Assembly: GCF_028679125.1 (NCBI RefSeq)
Contig: NZ_JAJRCG010000002.1
Coordinates: 212,962 to 276,961 of the forward strand
Direction: 5' to 3'
DNA from: Methanoregula sp.
GTDB lineage: Archaea > Halobacteriota > Methanomicrobia > Methanomicrobiales > Methanospirillaceae
Length of the DNA stretch: 64,000 nucleotides
Position numbers and translations under genes: made by a program. This document shows, one piece after another, positions 53,524 to 62,558 of the stretch (its first letter is position 1; each line of letters opens with the position of its first letter). Under the pieces are notes generated by a model that worked only from the letters and a program-made list of their open reading frames with translations, ran no database searches and had not been told where the DNA came from.

Positions 53524-53985
53524 TCACTCAACAACAACCGTCATCGAGAACCCGGTCTCGTTGCCGGTGACCGGCTCCCATGATCGGCCATACACCGCAT
53601 TGATCTTCTGTACTCCCGTTGCAATGGCCGTGATATCCCAGGTCCGCGTCCCTCCGGCGCCCATCAGTTTCCCGGTCTTGTCCGACGACTCGTAGGTGTC
53701 GTTGGTCACGAGAAGCCCGGGCGTTGTGGTAAGATTCCACTGGTAGCCTGTGGTGGGATTCTCCTGCAGCGTAACGATGATATAATTGCCCTGCTTCACG
53801 TACACGGTGCCGTTGTCCTGTGCCTCGGTCACGACAATGTGGCTTACCTGGACCGCTGTCCCGGTGGGTGTGGGCGGCGTGGTCTTGCTTACGGAATTCC
53901 CTGTCCCGGTACAGCCGGCGAATACGACTGCTGCGGCAAGCAGGAAGACGATACAGATCGTGATGACTGGAGGTGTGTTGAGCAT
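53524..53985 (-). CDS. Chagasin-like (I42) protease inhibitor lipoprotein
   Basis: 153 residues. N-terminal lipoprotein signal with lipobox VVFAGC (Cys ~25) and a Thr/Pro linker. The rest (~45-153) is the chagasin fold: the NPTTGYQW loop (~77-84), GAGGTRTW (~110-117) and RSWEP (~134-138) correspond to the three loops that block papain-like cysteine proteases. It is anchored outside the cell and may protect surface proteins or inhibit foreign proteases. Single gene, convergent to none; the AT-rich HEPN gene ends its promoter region close by. Confidence 0.88.
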   Translation of the reverse strand: MLNTPPVITICIVFLLAAAVVFAGCTGTGNSVSKTTPPTPTGTAVQVSHIVVTEAQDNGTVYVKQGNYIIVTLQENPTTGYQWNLTTTPGLLVTNDTYESSDKTGKLMGAGGTRTWDITAIATGVQKINAVYGRSWEPVTGNETGFSMTVVVE

Positions 53986-54135
53986 GATGCAACTCCCGAA
54001 TCTTTTCTCTGTCCGTAGATTTGTTGCCGGGATATTTATGGTTATATTTGACCGCGAAAAAACCGGGAGTTACCGGTGGAGCCGGGAATGTGACATGGGT
54101 GCAGGAGGTACGTTCAGGCCCCATTGCAAGGACAA

Positions 54136-54642
54136 TCATTCATCAGGGTGCGGTGCAGGCCGGAGCTGGAGCAGGACAATTTCGCCGTCTTTACGGGTGG
54201 AGACGAGCATACTGATCTTCTCTTCGGTTCCTTTGTCCCTGCGGCAGAGGGTTGCCGGGCGGTTGGTAATCGGCTGCCCGGTTACAAATGTCTCGTTGAC
54301 CGATGCCCTGAAGACACAATCGGAACAGAAATGTGTTGTACCGCAACCGCCATCGATGAAGGCATTGATGCAGTCCAGCACCTCTCCCCCGAGTTTTCCC
54401 CTCACCATCTTGAGGGGTTTTTGCGCAAGCGACAGGGCAAGATGGTTTGCCGCAATGACGTTGACATCGTCATCCACCAGGAGGACCGGCGCATCAAACA
54501 GGTCGAGGAATTTTTTGGCATTGAATCCGTGATCGGTCATGATCTGCGTAAAACAGGATTTGCAGACCCCATGGTTCACCAGGTCATCCGGTGAAGTGCC
54601 GGGAATAATAACCGTAGTGCAGAACGAGCAGACCGTCTTCAT
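54136..54642 (-). CDS. PAS-like protein with N-terminal Cys pairs
   Basis: 168 residues. The N-terminus has CSFC (5-8) and CKSC (27-30), a zinc-ribbon-like pair. A PAS-type domain follows (~45-165), beginning FDAPVLLVDDDVNVIAANHLALSL. Inside it, CGTTHFCSDC (~99-108) gives three extra Cys that could bind a metal or a heme-like or Fe-S group. No kinase part. It probably senses redox state or a ligand. Divergent from uvrB with 78 bases between. Confidence 0.75.
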   Translation of the reverse strand: MKTVCSFCTTVIIPGTSPDDLVNHGVCKSCFTQIMTDHGFNAKKFLDLFDAPVLLVDDDVNVIAANHLALSLAQKPLKMVRGKLGGEVLDCINAFIDGGCGTTHFCSDCVFRASVNETFVTGQPITNRPATLCRRDKGTEEKISMLVSTRKDGEIVLLQLRPAPHPDE

Positions 54643-54720
54643 AATAAAAACAAATTAGCATGCGTGGTGGTTGAATATAACAATTCGTCTGCCATGCGAT
54701 CGTGCGGGTGATTCACCTTC

Positions 54721-56709
54721 ATGCCGCATCCCCATTCCTTATTATATCCGGATGAAAAACACCTCAGCACCGTGTCAGAATTCCAGCTCGTCTCCACCTT
54801 CGAACCTGCCGGCTCGCAGCCGGACGCGATCAAACAACTGATCGAAGGCCTCGAAAGGAACGAGCAGTACCAGACCCTCCTTGGCGTCACCGGTTCCGGC
54901 AAGACGTTCACGATGGCAAACGTGATCGCAGCCGGGGACCGGCCAACGCTCGTGCTCGCCCACAACAAGACGCTCGCCGCCCAGCTCTACTCTGAGTTCT
55001 GCGACTTCTTCCCCAAGAACCGGGTCGAGTACTTCGTCTCCTATTACGATTACTACCAGCCCGAGTCCTACATCCCGTCAAAGGACCAGTACATCGAGAA
55101 GGACTCCGCGATCAACCCCAAGATCGAGATGCTCCGGCTCTCCGCCACCGCATCGCTCTCGTTCCGGAAAGACGTGATCGTGGTCGCCTCGGTCTCCTGC
55201 ATCTACGGCCTCGGCAACCCGGAGAACTTCCGGAACATGGGGTTCGAGCTCGCGGTCGGCCAGAAGATCGGGCGGAACGAGATCATGAGCCGGCTCCTGG
55301 ACATCCTCTTCCAGCGAAACGATCTCGAACTGATGCCGGGCCGGTTCCGGGTCAAGGGCGACACCATCGACTTCATCCCCGGGTATTTCAACAACATCAT
55401 CCGGGTCGAGTTGTTCGGCGACGAGATCGACCGCATCAGCGAAGTGGACAAGAACACCGGTGCAAAGAAAGAGGCGCTGAAATATTTCTACGTGTACCCG
55501 GCCCGGCACTTCGTCACGCCCGAGAGTTCGCGCAAGGCAGCGATCGCGTCTATTCTCAAAGAGCTCGACGAAGTCCTCCCCTCACTTGGCCTGATCGAAG
55601 CCCACCGGCTCGAACAGCGGACCCGGTACGACATCGAGATGATCGAGGAGACCGGCTCCTGCAAGGGCATCGAGAACTATTCCCGGCACTTCGACGGTCG
55701 GAGTGCCGGCGAGAAACCCTACTGCCTGCTCGACTATTTTCCCGATGATTTCCTGATGATCATTGATGAGAGCCACCAGATGATCCCGCAGCTCCACGGC
55801 ATGTACAACGGCGATCGGTCCCGCAAGAAGTCGCTCATCGACTACGGCTTCCGGCTGCCGAGCGCGTACGACAACCGGCCCCTGAAGTTCCACGAGTTCG
55901 AGCAGTACATGGCAAACGTGATCTTCGTCTCCGCAACGCCCGGCGATTACGAGCGGAAGATCTCGGCCCAGCTGGTCGAGCAGATTATCCGCCCGACCGG
56001 CCTTGTGGATCCCCATGTCGAGGTCCGGCCCATCGCGGGCCAGACCGATGACGTGATCATCGAAGTGCAGAAGACGATCGCCCGGGGCGACCGCGTGCTC
56101 ATCACGACCCTGACCAAGAAACTCGCCGAGGAGCTCTCCGAATATTTATCCGACCAGGGCATCCGGACGCGGTACCTCCACTCCGAGATCCAGACACTGG
56201 AGCGGAGCGAGATCATCCGCGAACTCCGGCTCGGCAAGTTCGATGTCCTGGTCGGCATCAACCTCCTCAGAGAAGGCCTCGACATTCCTGAGGTCGGGTT
56301 CATCGGCATCCTCGATGCAGACAAGGAAGGTTTCCTCCGCGATGCAAAGAGCCTGATCCAGATCATCGGGCGGGCCGCACGGAACGTGAACTCGACGGTC
56401 GTACTCTATGCCGATGCCATGACCGACTCCATGAAGCACGCGATTGCCGAGACGAAACGCCGGCGCGATCTCCAGCTGGCGTACAATAAAAAACACCATA
56501 TCACCCCCATGACGATCATCAAGCCGGTCAAGGAGAAGGAAGTCGAGGTCACGGACACAAAGCACGTGCCGAAGAACGAGATCCCCAATGTCGTGATCGA
56601 GCTGGAGACGCAGATGCACGACGCGGCAGAGAATCTTGACTTCGAGCGTGCAATTGCCCTGCGCGACCAGATCAGAAAATTCAACGAGCGGCTGGCAGAG
56701 AAGTCCTGA
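54721..56709 (+). CDS. uvrB: Excinuclease ABC subunit B
   Basis: 662 residues, the family length. Walker A GVTGSGKT (~55-62), the beta-hairpin YYDYYQPESYIP, DESH in the Walker B motif, ATPGDYE, the helicase motifs up to QIIGRAARN, and a C-terminal UVR domain (MHDAAENLDFERAIALRDQI) are present. GGGTGAT eight bases before ATG 54721 is a strong ribosome binding site; GTG 54772 is less likely. UvrB loads damage-bound complexes for nucleotide excision repair with UvrA and UvrC, whose genes are not in this window. The system came to methanogens from bacteria by transfer. Confidence 0.97.
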   Translation: MPHPHSLLYPDEKHLSTVSEFQLVSTFEPAGSQPDAIKQLIEGLERNEQYQTLLGVTGSGKTFTMANVIAAGDRPTLVLAHNKTLAAQLYSEFCDFFPKNRVEYFVSYYDYYQPESYIPSKDQYIEKDSAINPKIEMLRLSATASLSFRKDVIVVASVSCIYGLGNPENFRNMGFELAVGQKIGRNEIMSRLLDILFQRNDLELMPGRFRVKGDTIDFIPGYFNNIIRVELFGDEIDRISEVDKNTGAKKEALKYFYVYPARHFVTPESSRKAAIASILKELDEVLPSLGLIEAHRLEQRTRYDIEMIEETGSCKGIENYSRHFDGRSAGEKPYCLLDYFPDDFLMIIDESHQMIPQLHGMYNGDRSRKKSLIDYGFRLPSAYDNRPLKFHEFEQYMANVIFVSATPGDYERKISAQLVEQIIRPTGLVDPHVEVRPIAGQTDDVIIEVQKTIARGDRVLITTLTKKLAEELSEYLSDQGIRTRYLHSEIQTLERSEIIRELRLGKFDVLVGINLLREGLDIPEVGFIGILDADKEGFLRDAKSLIQIIGRAARNVNSTVVLYADAMTDSMKHAIAETKRRRDLQLAYNKKHHITPMTIIKPVKEKEVEVTDTKHVPKNEIPNVVIELETQMHDAAENLDFERAIALRDQIRKFNERLAEKS

Positions 56710-56733
56710 CACCTCCCCCGCCCGGCTCATCCT

Positions 56734-58077
56734 TCAGCGGCGTGACGGGTCAATACCCTTTTTTGGATCAGGTTTCCCGCTGGTCCCGACATTGTAGTAT
56801 TTCCGGATGAAGTTCCGGACATTCTCGGACTCGATCCAGCCCTTGTCCAGCCGGGTGACGATCAGGTCGATCTCTTTTGCCTGCATGAGGATCCTGTCGC
56901 TGACATCACCGTCGTACAGGCTTGCGAGCCCGACAATGACCGCGAGGGGATTCCTGATGTTGTCGCCAAGGATCGCGAACTGCTCGATGTTCTTCTCGAT
57001 CTGCTGGAGTGCCTGGCGCTTGTCGGCTTCCATCTGCTTACGGTCGGTGATATCGATGAAGAATGCCATGATGCAGATCGGCTCGCCCTTGTCGTTTTGG
57101 ACCTGGTTTATCCAGAGGAGGGCATAAAAAGGTGTCCGGTCGTATTTCAGCATCCCGATCTCGCCAAACCAGCTGCCCCGGGTCATGACTGCGCTCCTGA
57201 TCTTCTCAAAGTGCTGGTTGCTCATGAGCGTTTGGTTCATGCCTTTGCCAATAAGATCCGTGTCATCCCTGCACCCCATGAGGGCGATGAATGCCTTGTT
57301 CACGTACGTGGTATTGAAATCGAGGTCAAGGATCCCGATTGCGTTGATGGATGTGCTGATTGCATGATCCTTGATGCGGAGGGCGATCTCCGTATTTTTC
57401 CGGTCGGTGATATCGATGATGGTGGCAACGAACCGGCTGTCCGCGAGCATCCCGGCGGAGATCAGGATCCACCGGTACCCGCCGTTTTTGGACCGGAACC
57501 GTGCCTCGAAATTTTCAACACTGCGGTTCTGCTTCAACTGGCAGAAGAAGAGATCTTTTTTATCGGGATCGGCAAACAGGGCGCTGAACGGGATATTGAG
57601 GATCTCGTCTTCTGAATACCCCAGCATGGCGGAGGCGTGCTGGTTCACTTCAACGATCTTCTGTGTTGCTGGATCGACCACGCCGACACCGGCCTGGGAA
57701 TGATTGAAGAGGCCCCGGTATTTCGTCTCGTTTGTCCGCATATGGGTAGCGATGCTCGATACCACGATCGAGACGCCGATGAGGACGAAACAGGCAATGG
57801 TCGCTGTAATCATGACCTGGACAACGGCACCCATGAAAGAGACCATGCCCAGGTAGGCACCCGAGATGAGAACGGAGAGCAGGGGACCGCGATCCGGGTA
57901 CCAGTAGGCAGCGATGACGACCGGAAGATAGAAGAGATCGGGAGCAATCGTGTTGTAGGTATTCTGGAGGGAAAGGATGTTGATCAGGAGCGCCAGGAGG
58001 GTTGTGATGAGGATCATACCCAGCCAGAAGCTGGCGTTGCCTGTCTGCCGTTTAAGGAACAAAGGTATACTGATCAT
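56734..58077 (-). CDS. Membrane PAS-PAS protein with kinase-like helix but no ATPase domain
   Basis: 447 residues. N-terminal membrane module (~15-110) of the same type as in the kinases at 8249 and 31860 (LFYLPVVIAAYWYPDRG). Two PAS domains (~117-230 and ~235-350) end in IDITDRK. The final ~95 residues (EQFAILGDNIRNPLAVIVG) match a kinase dimerisation domain, but Asp stands where His would be and there is no HATPase. It cannot phosphorylate itself. It may act as a sensor that pairs with a true kinase. Convergent with uvrB (24 bases between stops). Confidence 0.88.
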   Translation of the reverse strand: MISIPLFLKRQTGNASFWLGMILITTLLALLINILSLQNTYNTIAPDLFYLPVVIAAYWYPDRGPLLSVLISGAYLGMVSFMGAVVQVMITATIACFVLIGVSIVVSSIATHMRTNETKYRGLFNHSQAGVGVVDPATQKIVEVNQHASAMLGYSEDEILNIPFSALFADPDKKDLFFCQLKQNRSVENFEARFRSKNGGYRWILISAGMLADSRFVATIIDITDRKNTEIALRIKDHAISTSINAIGILDLDFNTTYVNKAFIALMGCRDDTDLIGKGMNQTLMSNQHFEKIRSAVMTRGSWFGEIGMLKYDRTPFYALLWINQVQNDKGEPICIMAFFIDITDRKQMEADKRQALQQIEKNIEQFAILGDNIRNPLAVIVGLASLYDGDVSDRILMQAKEIDLIVTRLDKGWIESENVRNFIRKYYNVGTSGKPDPKKGIDPSRR

Positions 58078-58278
58078 TAACGTACTGCCCGGATAGTGTA
58101 TGCCGTCTGCCCGTAAAGAACCGGATCATACCGTATATCATGCTTTTAATGGAATGATCTGCTATTAACATTTTTTATTTGAGCCTGACGGCAGAAACGG
58201 GAATGATGGTGTACGGTCATCCCGGCTGCAATCAGCGGCAGGGAACCCGGTCTCTGCTCCCTCCGTGAAGCCGCGGGA

Positions 58279-60750
58279 CTAGCCGAGCCCCCACTGGGCG
58301 AGCGTTGTCCGCGACGGGTCGACATCGTCCCAGTTCCAGCCGAGCGCTTCGATGATCCGGGAGATCGGCTGCTTGATGGTCTTGTCGAGCATCAGCTCCC
58401 GGTCAACCACGAACTCCGGTGGCACCTGGTCGGCATACTCAAAACAGAGCACATCCGTCTTGGGATATTTCGACGTCACCTGCTTGATGTAGACCCGCTT
58501 GGGTTTGCTGCCCTTCCCGAACTCCGTGTGCAGGTACTCGTTGGCGTATTTCGCCCCTCTCACCTGTGCGTCATCCGTATCATATGCATCAAGCGCCTTG
58601 CCGATCCCGCCGGGGATGCCGATCTCGTCCAGCGTATACTTCCCGGCCCGGTATTTCGTGATCACGCCCGACAGGAATGCCTTGATCTCCGGGTATTCCT
58701 TGCCGTCAAGGATCTGTTCCATCACGGTCTTCTGCACGATCTTCGTGATCTGCGGCGTGTCGCTGCGCTTGATCTCGAAGCCCACGATGTCGGTCTCGTG
58801 CACGTCCTTCCCCTCTTTCCAGACGAGCGATCCCGCATACCGCTTCTTCTTGCCGGCCTGGAAGAACCGGGCATAGATCTTCTCGAACTTAATGGAGAAG
58901 AAATTGACATCGGCGCCCAGTTCGTTCTTTGCAAAGGTGGCATAACTCCCGTTGAGCGCCTTCTCGATCGTCCGGGCAATCGTGATGGTAGCCTCGCGAT
59001 CGATGACCCCGGGGAGATGCACCATGCAGGAATCCGTGTCCCCGTAGATGACCTTGTAGCCCATCCTCTCGATCTCGCGCCGGGTGTGTTCGATGATCGC
59101 CCGGCCCACGGAGGTGACGGCCGACCCGATCTCCCGGTCGAAGAGGCGGAACCGGGTGTAGCCCGAGACACCGTAGTACGTGTTCATGATCACTTTCATC
59201 ACGTTCTGCTGCATGTCGTACATCAGGTACTGCGGGGAGCCGAACTCGAAGGTGTTGCGCAGGCGTTTCTTATCGTCCCGCTCCTTGAGAAGATCGGATA
59301 TGATGCTCCGTGTCAGCCCGTCCGGCTCTTTCCGGAACCGGATCCCGTTGGGAGCCCGGAGTTCCCCGTCCGGGTCCTTGGTCTCCATCGAGGCGTTGAT
59401 GGTCATCATCGCCATCGGGTAGAGCGACTTTAAGTCGAGCACCACCACGTTCTCCCGCACGCCCCTGCTCGGCTCGAAGACCGTTGCGCCTTCGAACTCT
59501 TCGGCATTGGCGAATCCCTTGGAGGGCAGCACGTACTTCCCGAACGCTTTCTTGAGCACGTAGACATCGATCACGCTCGATGAGTTCAGGGTCTTGTCGA
59601 GCGGGCAGCCAACGTACCGGGCGATCTCGCGGTAGAACCCGATGATATTGTCCTTCCTGTTGATTCCGACGCAGAGCTCCACGTCCTTGAAGTTGTACTC
59701 TACGAAAAGTGCCGGCTGCTTCTTCCAGAGATCGGAGACGGTCCCGGTGTACCTCACTTTCTGCTCGCCCAGTTCCTCCATGGCGATCGCGTCGAGCCGG
59801 TACGATTCCTTCAGGCTTAAGTGCATCTTCTTGTACGCGGTGAGGAGATCGAAGAGCGCCCGGCCCCGGAGGGCATTTCTCTCGGTCTGGCCGGGGATCC
59901 GGGCAAGGGTGTCGGAACGGAGGCCGAGCCGCTCCATCCTGCCGGTGATGTACGGCATATCGAAGTCAACGAAGTTCCAGCCCGAGAGCACGTCCGGGTC
60001 GCGGGCGATAATGTAGGCCGCAAATGCCCTGAGCATCTCGGTCTCGTCCGCGTACGGGCAGATCGTGTGGTTCTCTTTCCGGAAGCAGCCGTTCTTCAGA
60101 CCTCCTTCGCTCACCTTGCCGGCAATTTCAGCCGGCAGCCCGTCGGACAACAGGAACGTGGTATAGTCCTCGTCAAAGGAATCATAGCAGCAGATGCAGG
60201 TGATCTTGTCCCGCTGGGGATCGGGGAACCCCCGCTCGTCCTCGCACTCGATATCGATGATGCAGGTGCGGGCCGGTGCATCGACTTCAACGGCTGCGAT
60301 CTCGCGGTAGTCCACGTTTTCCGAAGGGGCAGAGACTCCCCCGGTGAGGCCGGTATCGATCATGAACCGGGTAGCAAACGGGATGTCCGCCTCGAAGTGG
60401 CGGTAGCGCTCACGGACATCGCGCACATCGCCCGGCCGCTGGGTGTAGAGCCGGCGGAGGGGCTCGTTGCGGATCGAGCGGTAACTGGTCCCGGTCTCGA
60501 GCGTTGCCTGTGGGGGGAGCGCAACCGTCTCTGCCTGGTCGGCAGGGACATAAAAATACGGTTTGAACCCGGTAACATCCAGCCGGATCGCCTTTCCCTG
60601 CGTATCCCGCCCGAAGATGTGGATGACCGGGCCGTCAGGGGAGTTGCTGTACTCTACCTGGTTGATCGCGATACGTACGCCGGAGGCGAATGAATCAAGG
60701 GTGCAGGGTGCATTCATGCAGGTCTCGGTCCGGGCGGACTGCGAGGCCAT
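58279..60750 (-). CDS. polB: Family B DNA polymerase
   Basis: 823 residues from ATG 60750, which follows the malate dehydrogenase stop by one base. Exonuclease motifs: DIECEDERG (ExoI), NFVDFDMPY (ExoII). Polymerase motifs: DLKSLYPMAMM (motif A), KVIMNTYYGVSG (motif B, with T for the usual S), YGDTDS (motif C). The C-terminus fits the archaeal replicative PolB class. Editing and synthesis sites seem intact. Main replicative or repair polymerase together with PolD, which is not in this window. A shorter start at ATG 60717 is possible but would lose nothing known. Confidence 0.96.
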   Translation of the reverse strand: MASQSARTETCMNAPCTLDSFASGVRIAINQVEYSNSPDGPVIHIFGRDTQGKAIRLDVTGFKPYFYVPADQAETVALPPQATLETGTSYRSIRNEPLRRLYTQRPGDVRDVRERYRHFEADIPFATRFMIDTGLTGGVSAPSENVDYREIAAVEVDAPARTCIIDIECEDERGFPDPQRDKITCICCYDSFDEDYTTFLLSDGLPAEIAGKVSEGGLKNGCFRKENHTICPYADETEMLRAFAAYIIARDPDVLSGWNFVDFDMPYITGRMERLGLRSDTLARIPGQTERNALRGRALFDLLTAYKKMHLSLKESYRLDAIAMEELGEQKVRYTGTVSDLWKKQPALFVEYNFKDVELCVGINRKDNIIGFYREIARYVGCPLDKTLNSSSVIDVYVLKKAFGKYVLPSKGFANAEEFEGATVFEPSRGVRENVVVLDLKSLYPMAMMTINASMETKDPDGELRAPNGIRFRKEPDGLTRSIISDLLKERDDKKRLRNTFEFGSPQYLMYDMQQNVMKVIMNTYYGVSGYTRFRLFDREIGSAVTSVGRAIIEHTRREIERMGYKVIYGDTDSCMVHLPGVIDREATITIARTIEKALNGSYATFAKNELGADVNFFSIKFEKIYARFFQAGKKKRYAGSLVWKEGKDVHETDIVGFEIKRSDTPQITKIVQKTVMEQILDGKEYPEIKAFLSGVITKYRAGKYTLDEIGIPGGIGKALDAYDTDDAQVRGAKYANEYLHTEFGKGSKPKRVYIKQVTSKYPKTDVLCFEYADQVPPEFVVDRELMLDKTIKQPISRIIEALGWNWDDVDPSRTTLAQWGLG

Positions 60751-60751
60751 G

Positions 60752-61618
60752 TTACCGCACCGCCTTTTTGCAGAGGCCGGAAACGAAAGCTCCCGCCGCG
60801 TTCATCTTCTCCGCTTCCCAGGGATCCAGGTTCCATTCTGTTATCTCCAGGATCCCCTCTCGCCCGATCCGGACCGGTACACCAAGCGAGCAGCCGGTAA
60901 GGCCGTACTCGCCGTCAAGCACCGATGAGCAGACGGCCGGTTCCCGCGTGTTCGAAAGGACCATACGGGCGAGCCGTGCAAGGTGGAGCGCCGGCCCGAA
61001 GACCGTGCCGCCCTTGCCTTTGATGACTTCCATGCTGGCGCCCCGGAGTTCGCTGAGGATCTCTTCCCGGAGGGGCGTTGCGATCGGTGCATCCAGCCGG
61101 GAAAAGAGCGGTACCTGGTGCTCCCCGTGCTCGCCAAGAACGGACGGGAACCCCCCGATCTCTCTCTCGCGGAGGGCGAGGCCGAATCGTGCGCTGTCGA
61201 GCTGGCCGCCAAACCCGATGCATCGTTCCCTGGGAAGACCGGTTGTTTTGCAGAGGTAATAGTTGTTGACGTCCATCGGGTTCGTGACCGTGATCAGGAC
61301 GCCGGAAAAATGCTTCAGCAGCCCGGCGCTGTCGCGGGTCGCCGGCATGTTGGCATCGAGCAGGTCGGCGCGGGTCTTCACCGAGGGGTTCCGTGGCAGC
61401 CCGGCAGAGAAGACGCAGAGATCCGCATTCCGGATCTCCCTCACGTCGGTCCTGATCGTGATATCAAGACCGGTGTGCTTAAGGTCGAGCACCTGCGCCC
61501 GGAGGAGTGCGGGGACATTGTCATAGAGAATAAGTTCGTCGGCGATCCCAAGCGATGCAGCAAGGTACGCAACCTCGCCGCCGATCCTCCCGACTCCGAC
61601 AACTGCAAGGCACGCCAT
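60752..61618 (-). CDS. mdh: Lactate/malate dehydrogenase family protein, probable malate dehydrogenase
   Basis: 288 residues. Rossmann motif VGVGRIGGEVAYLA (6-19), TNPMDVNNYY for the coenzyme, and active-site GEHGEHQVPLFS with the catalytic His (~163). RADLLDANM and QLDSARFG give substrate and catalytic residues. The NAD(P)-dependent reduction of oxaloacetate to malate, part of the incomplete reductive citric acid route in methanogens, is likely, though a related 2-oxo acid is possible. Directly upstream of polB with a one-base gap, so both are made from one mRNA, an odd pairing. Divergent from pyrD by 52 bases. Confidence 0.92.
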   Translation of the reverse strand: MACLAVVGVGRIGGEVAYLAASLGIADELILYDNVPALLRAQVLDLKHTGLDITIRTDVREIRNADLCVFSAGLPRNPSVKTRADLLDANMPATRDSAGLLKHFSGVLITVTNPMDVNNYYLCKTTGLPRERCIGFGGQLDSARFGLALREREIGGFPSVLGEHGEHQVPLFSRLDAPIATPLREEILSELRGASMEVIKGKGGTVFGPALHLARLARMVLSNTREPAVCSSVLDGEYGLTGCSLGVPVRIGREGILEITEWNLDPWEAEKMNAAGAFVSGLCKKAVR

Positions 61619-61670
61619 CTGGTACCAATATGGGTTATGCTAATAATAAATAACGACCATTTCCTGATGG

Positions 61671-62558
61671 ATGGTTACGATCAGACCGGACCCGGTGCAT
61701 GTGGGCGGAGTTGCGCTGGAGAATCATCTCCTGCTCGCAGCCGGGGTTCTCGGCACAACCGGCGCATCGCTCTTGCGGATGCTGAATCTCGGCGCAGGGG
61801 GAGTTGTCACCAAGTCTATCGGCCCGCACCCGAAAGAAGGTCACAGCGGGCCCTGCCTTGTCGTCCTCGAGGACGGGCTCCTGAACGCGATGGGACTTCC
61901 CAACCCGTCAAAAGAGTTCGTGGATGAGATCGCAACGCTGGCGAAAAAACCGGTGATTGTCAGCATCTTTGGCGGGAACCCGGAGGAGTTTGCTGAAGTG
62001 GCCGGCTGGTTTGCCGGCAGGGTTGCGGGAATTGAACTCAATCTCTCCTGCCCGCATGCCGAAGGCTACGGCTCGGCGATCGGCACCGACCCGGCGCTGG
62101 TCGAGGCCTGCACCCGGGCCGTGAGTAAAAGCGGTATCCCCACCTGGGTGAAGCTGACCCCGAACGTGACGGACATCACCGCGATCGGGAAGGCCGCAGA
62201 GAAGGGCGGGGCGAGCGCGATTGTCGCGATCAATACGGTGAAGGCGATGCGGATCTCCACCGGCATCCGCCGCCCCATGCTCGGCAACCGGTACGGCGGC
62301 CTCTCGGGAAGCGCTGTCTTTCCCATCGCGGTCCGGTGCGTGTACGAGCTCTACGATGCCGTGAAGATCCCGATCATCGGGTGCGGCGGTGTCTCGACTG
62401 CCGACAACGTGGTCGAGATGATGATGTCGGGAGCGCAGGCCGTGGAGATCGGCAGCGCGGTTTTCGACGATGTGAAGGTCTTTGGGACTATCCGTGACAG
62501 CCTGTACGCAAAGGACGGGATTCCCGCAAAGGACATCGTGGGGTGCGCCCATGGCTGA
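61671..62558 (+). CDS. pyrD: Dihydroorotate dehydrogenase, catalytic subunit (class 1B)
   Basis: 295 residues. FMN barrel with NLSCPHAEGYG (catalytic Cys), VKLTPNVTDI, INTVKAM, YGGLSG, and GCGGVSTADNVVEMMMSGA phosphate loop. Together with PyrK it oxidises dihydroorotate to orotate in UMP synthesis, passing electrons to NAD. Its stop overlaps the start of pyrK. The start could also be ATG 61667-region out of frame; ATG 61671 gives the natural MVTIRPDP N-terminus. Confidence 0.96.
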   Translation: MVTIRPDPVHVGGVALENHLLLAAGVLGTTGASLLRMLNLGAGGVVTKSIGPHPKEGHSGPCLVVLEDGLLNAMGLPNPSKEFVDEIATLAKKPVIVSIFGGNPEEFAEVAGWFAGRVAGIELNLSCPHAEGYGSAIGTDPALVEACTRAVSKSGIPTWVKLTPNVTDITAIGKAAEKGGASAIVAINTVKAMRISTGIRRPMLGNRYGGLSGSAVFPIAVRCVYELYDAVKIPIIGCGGVSTADNVVEMMMSGAQAVEIGSAVFDDVKVFGTIRDSLYAKDGIPAKDIVGCAHG

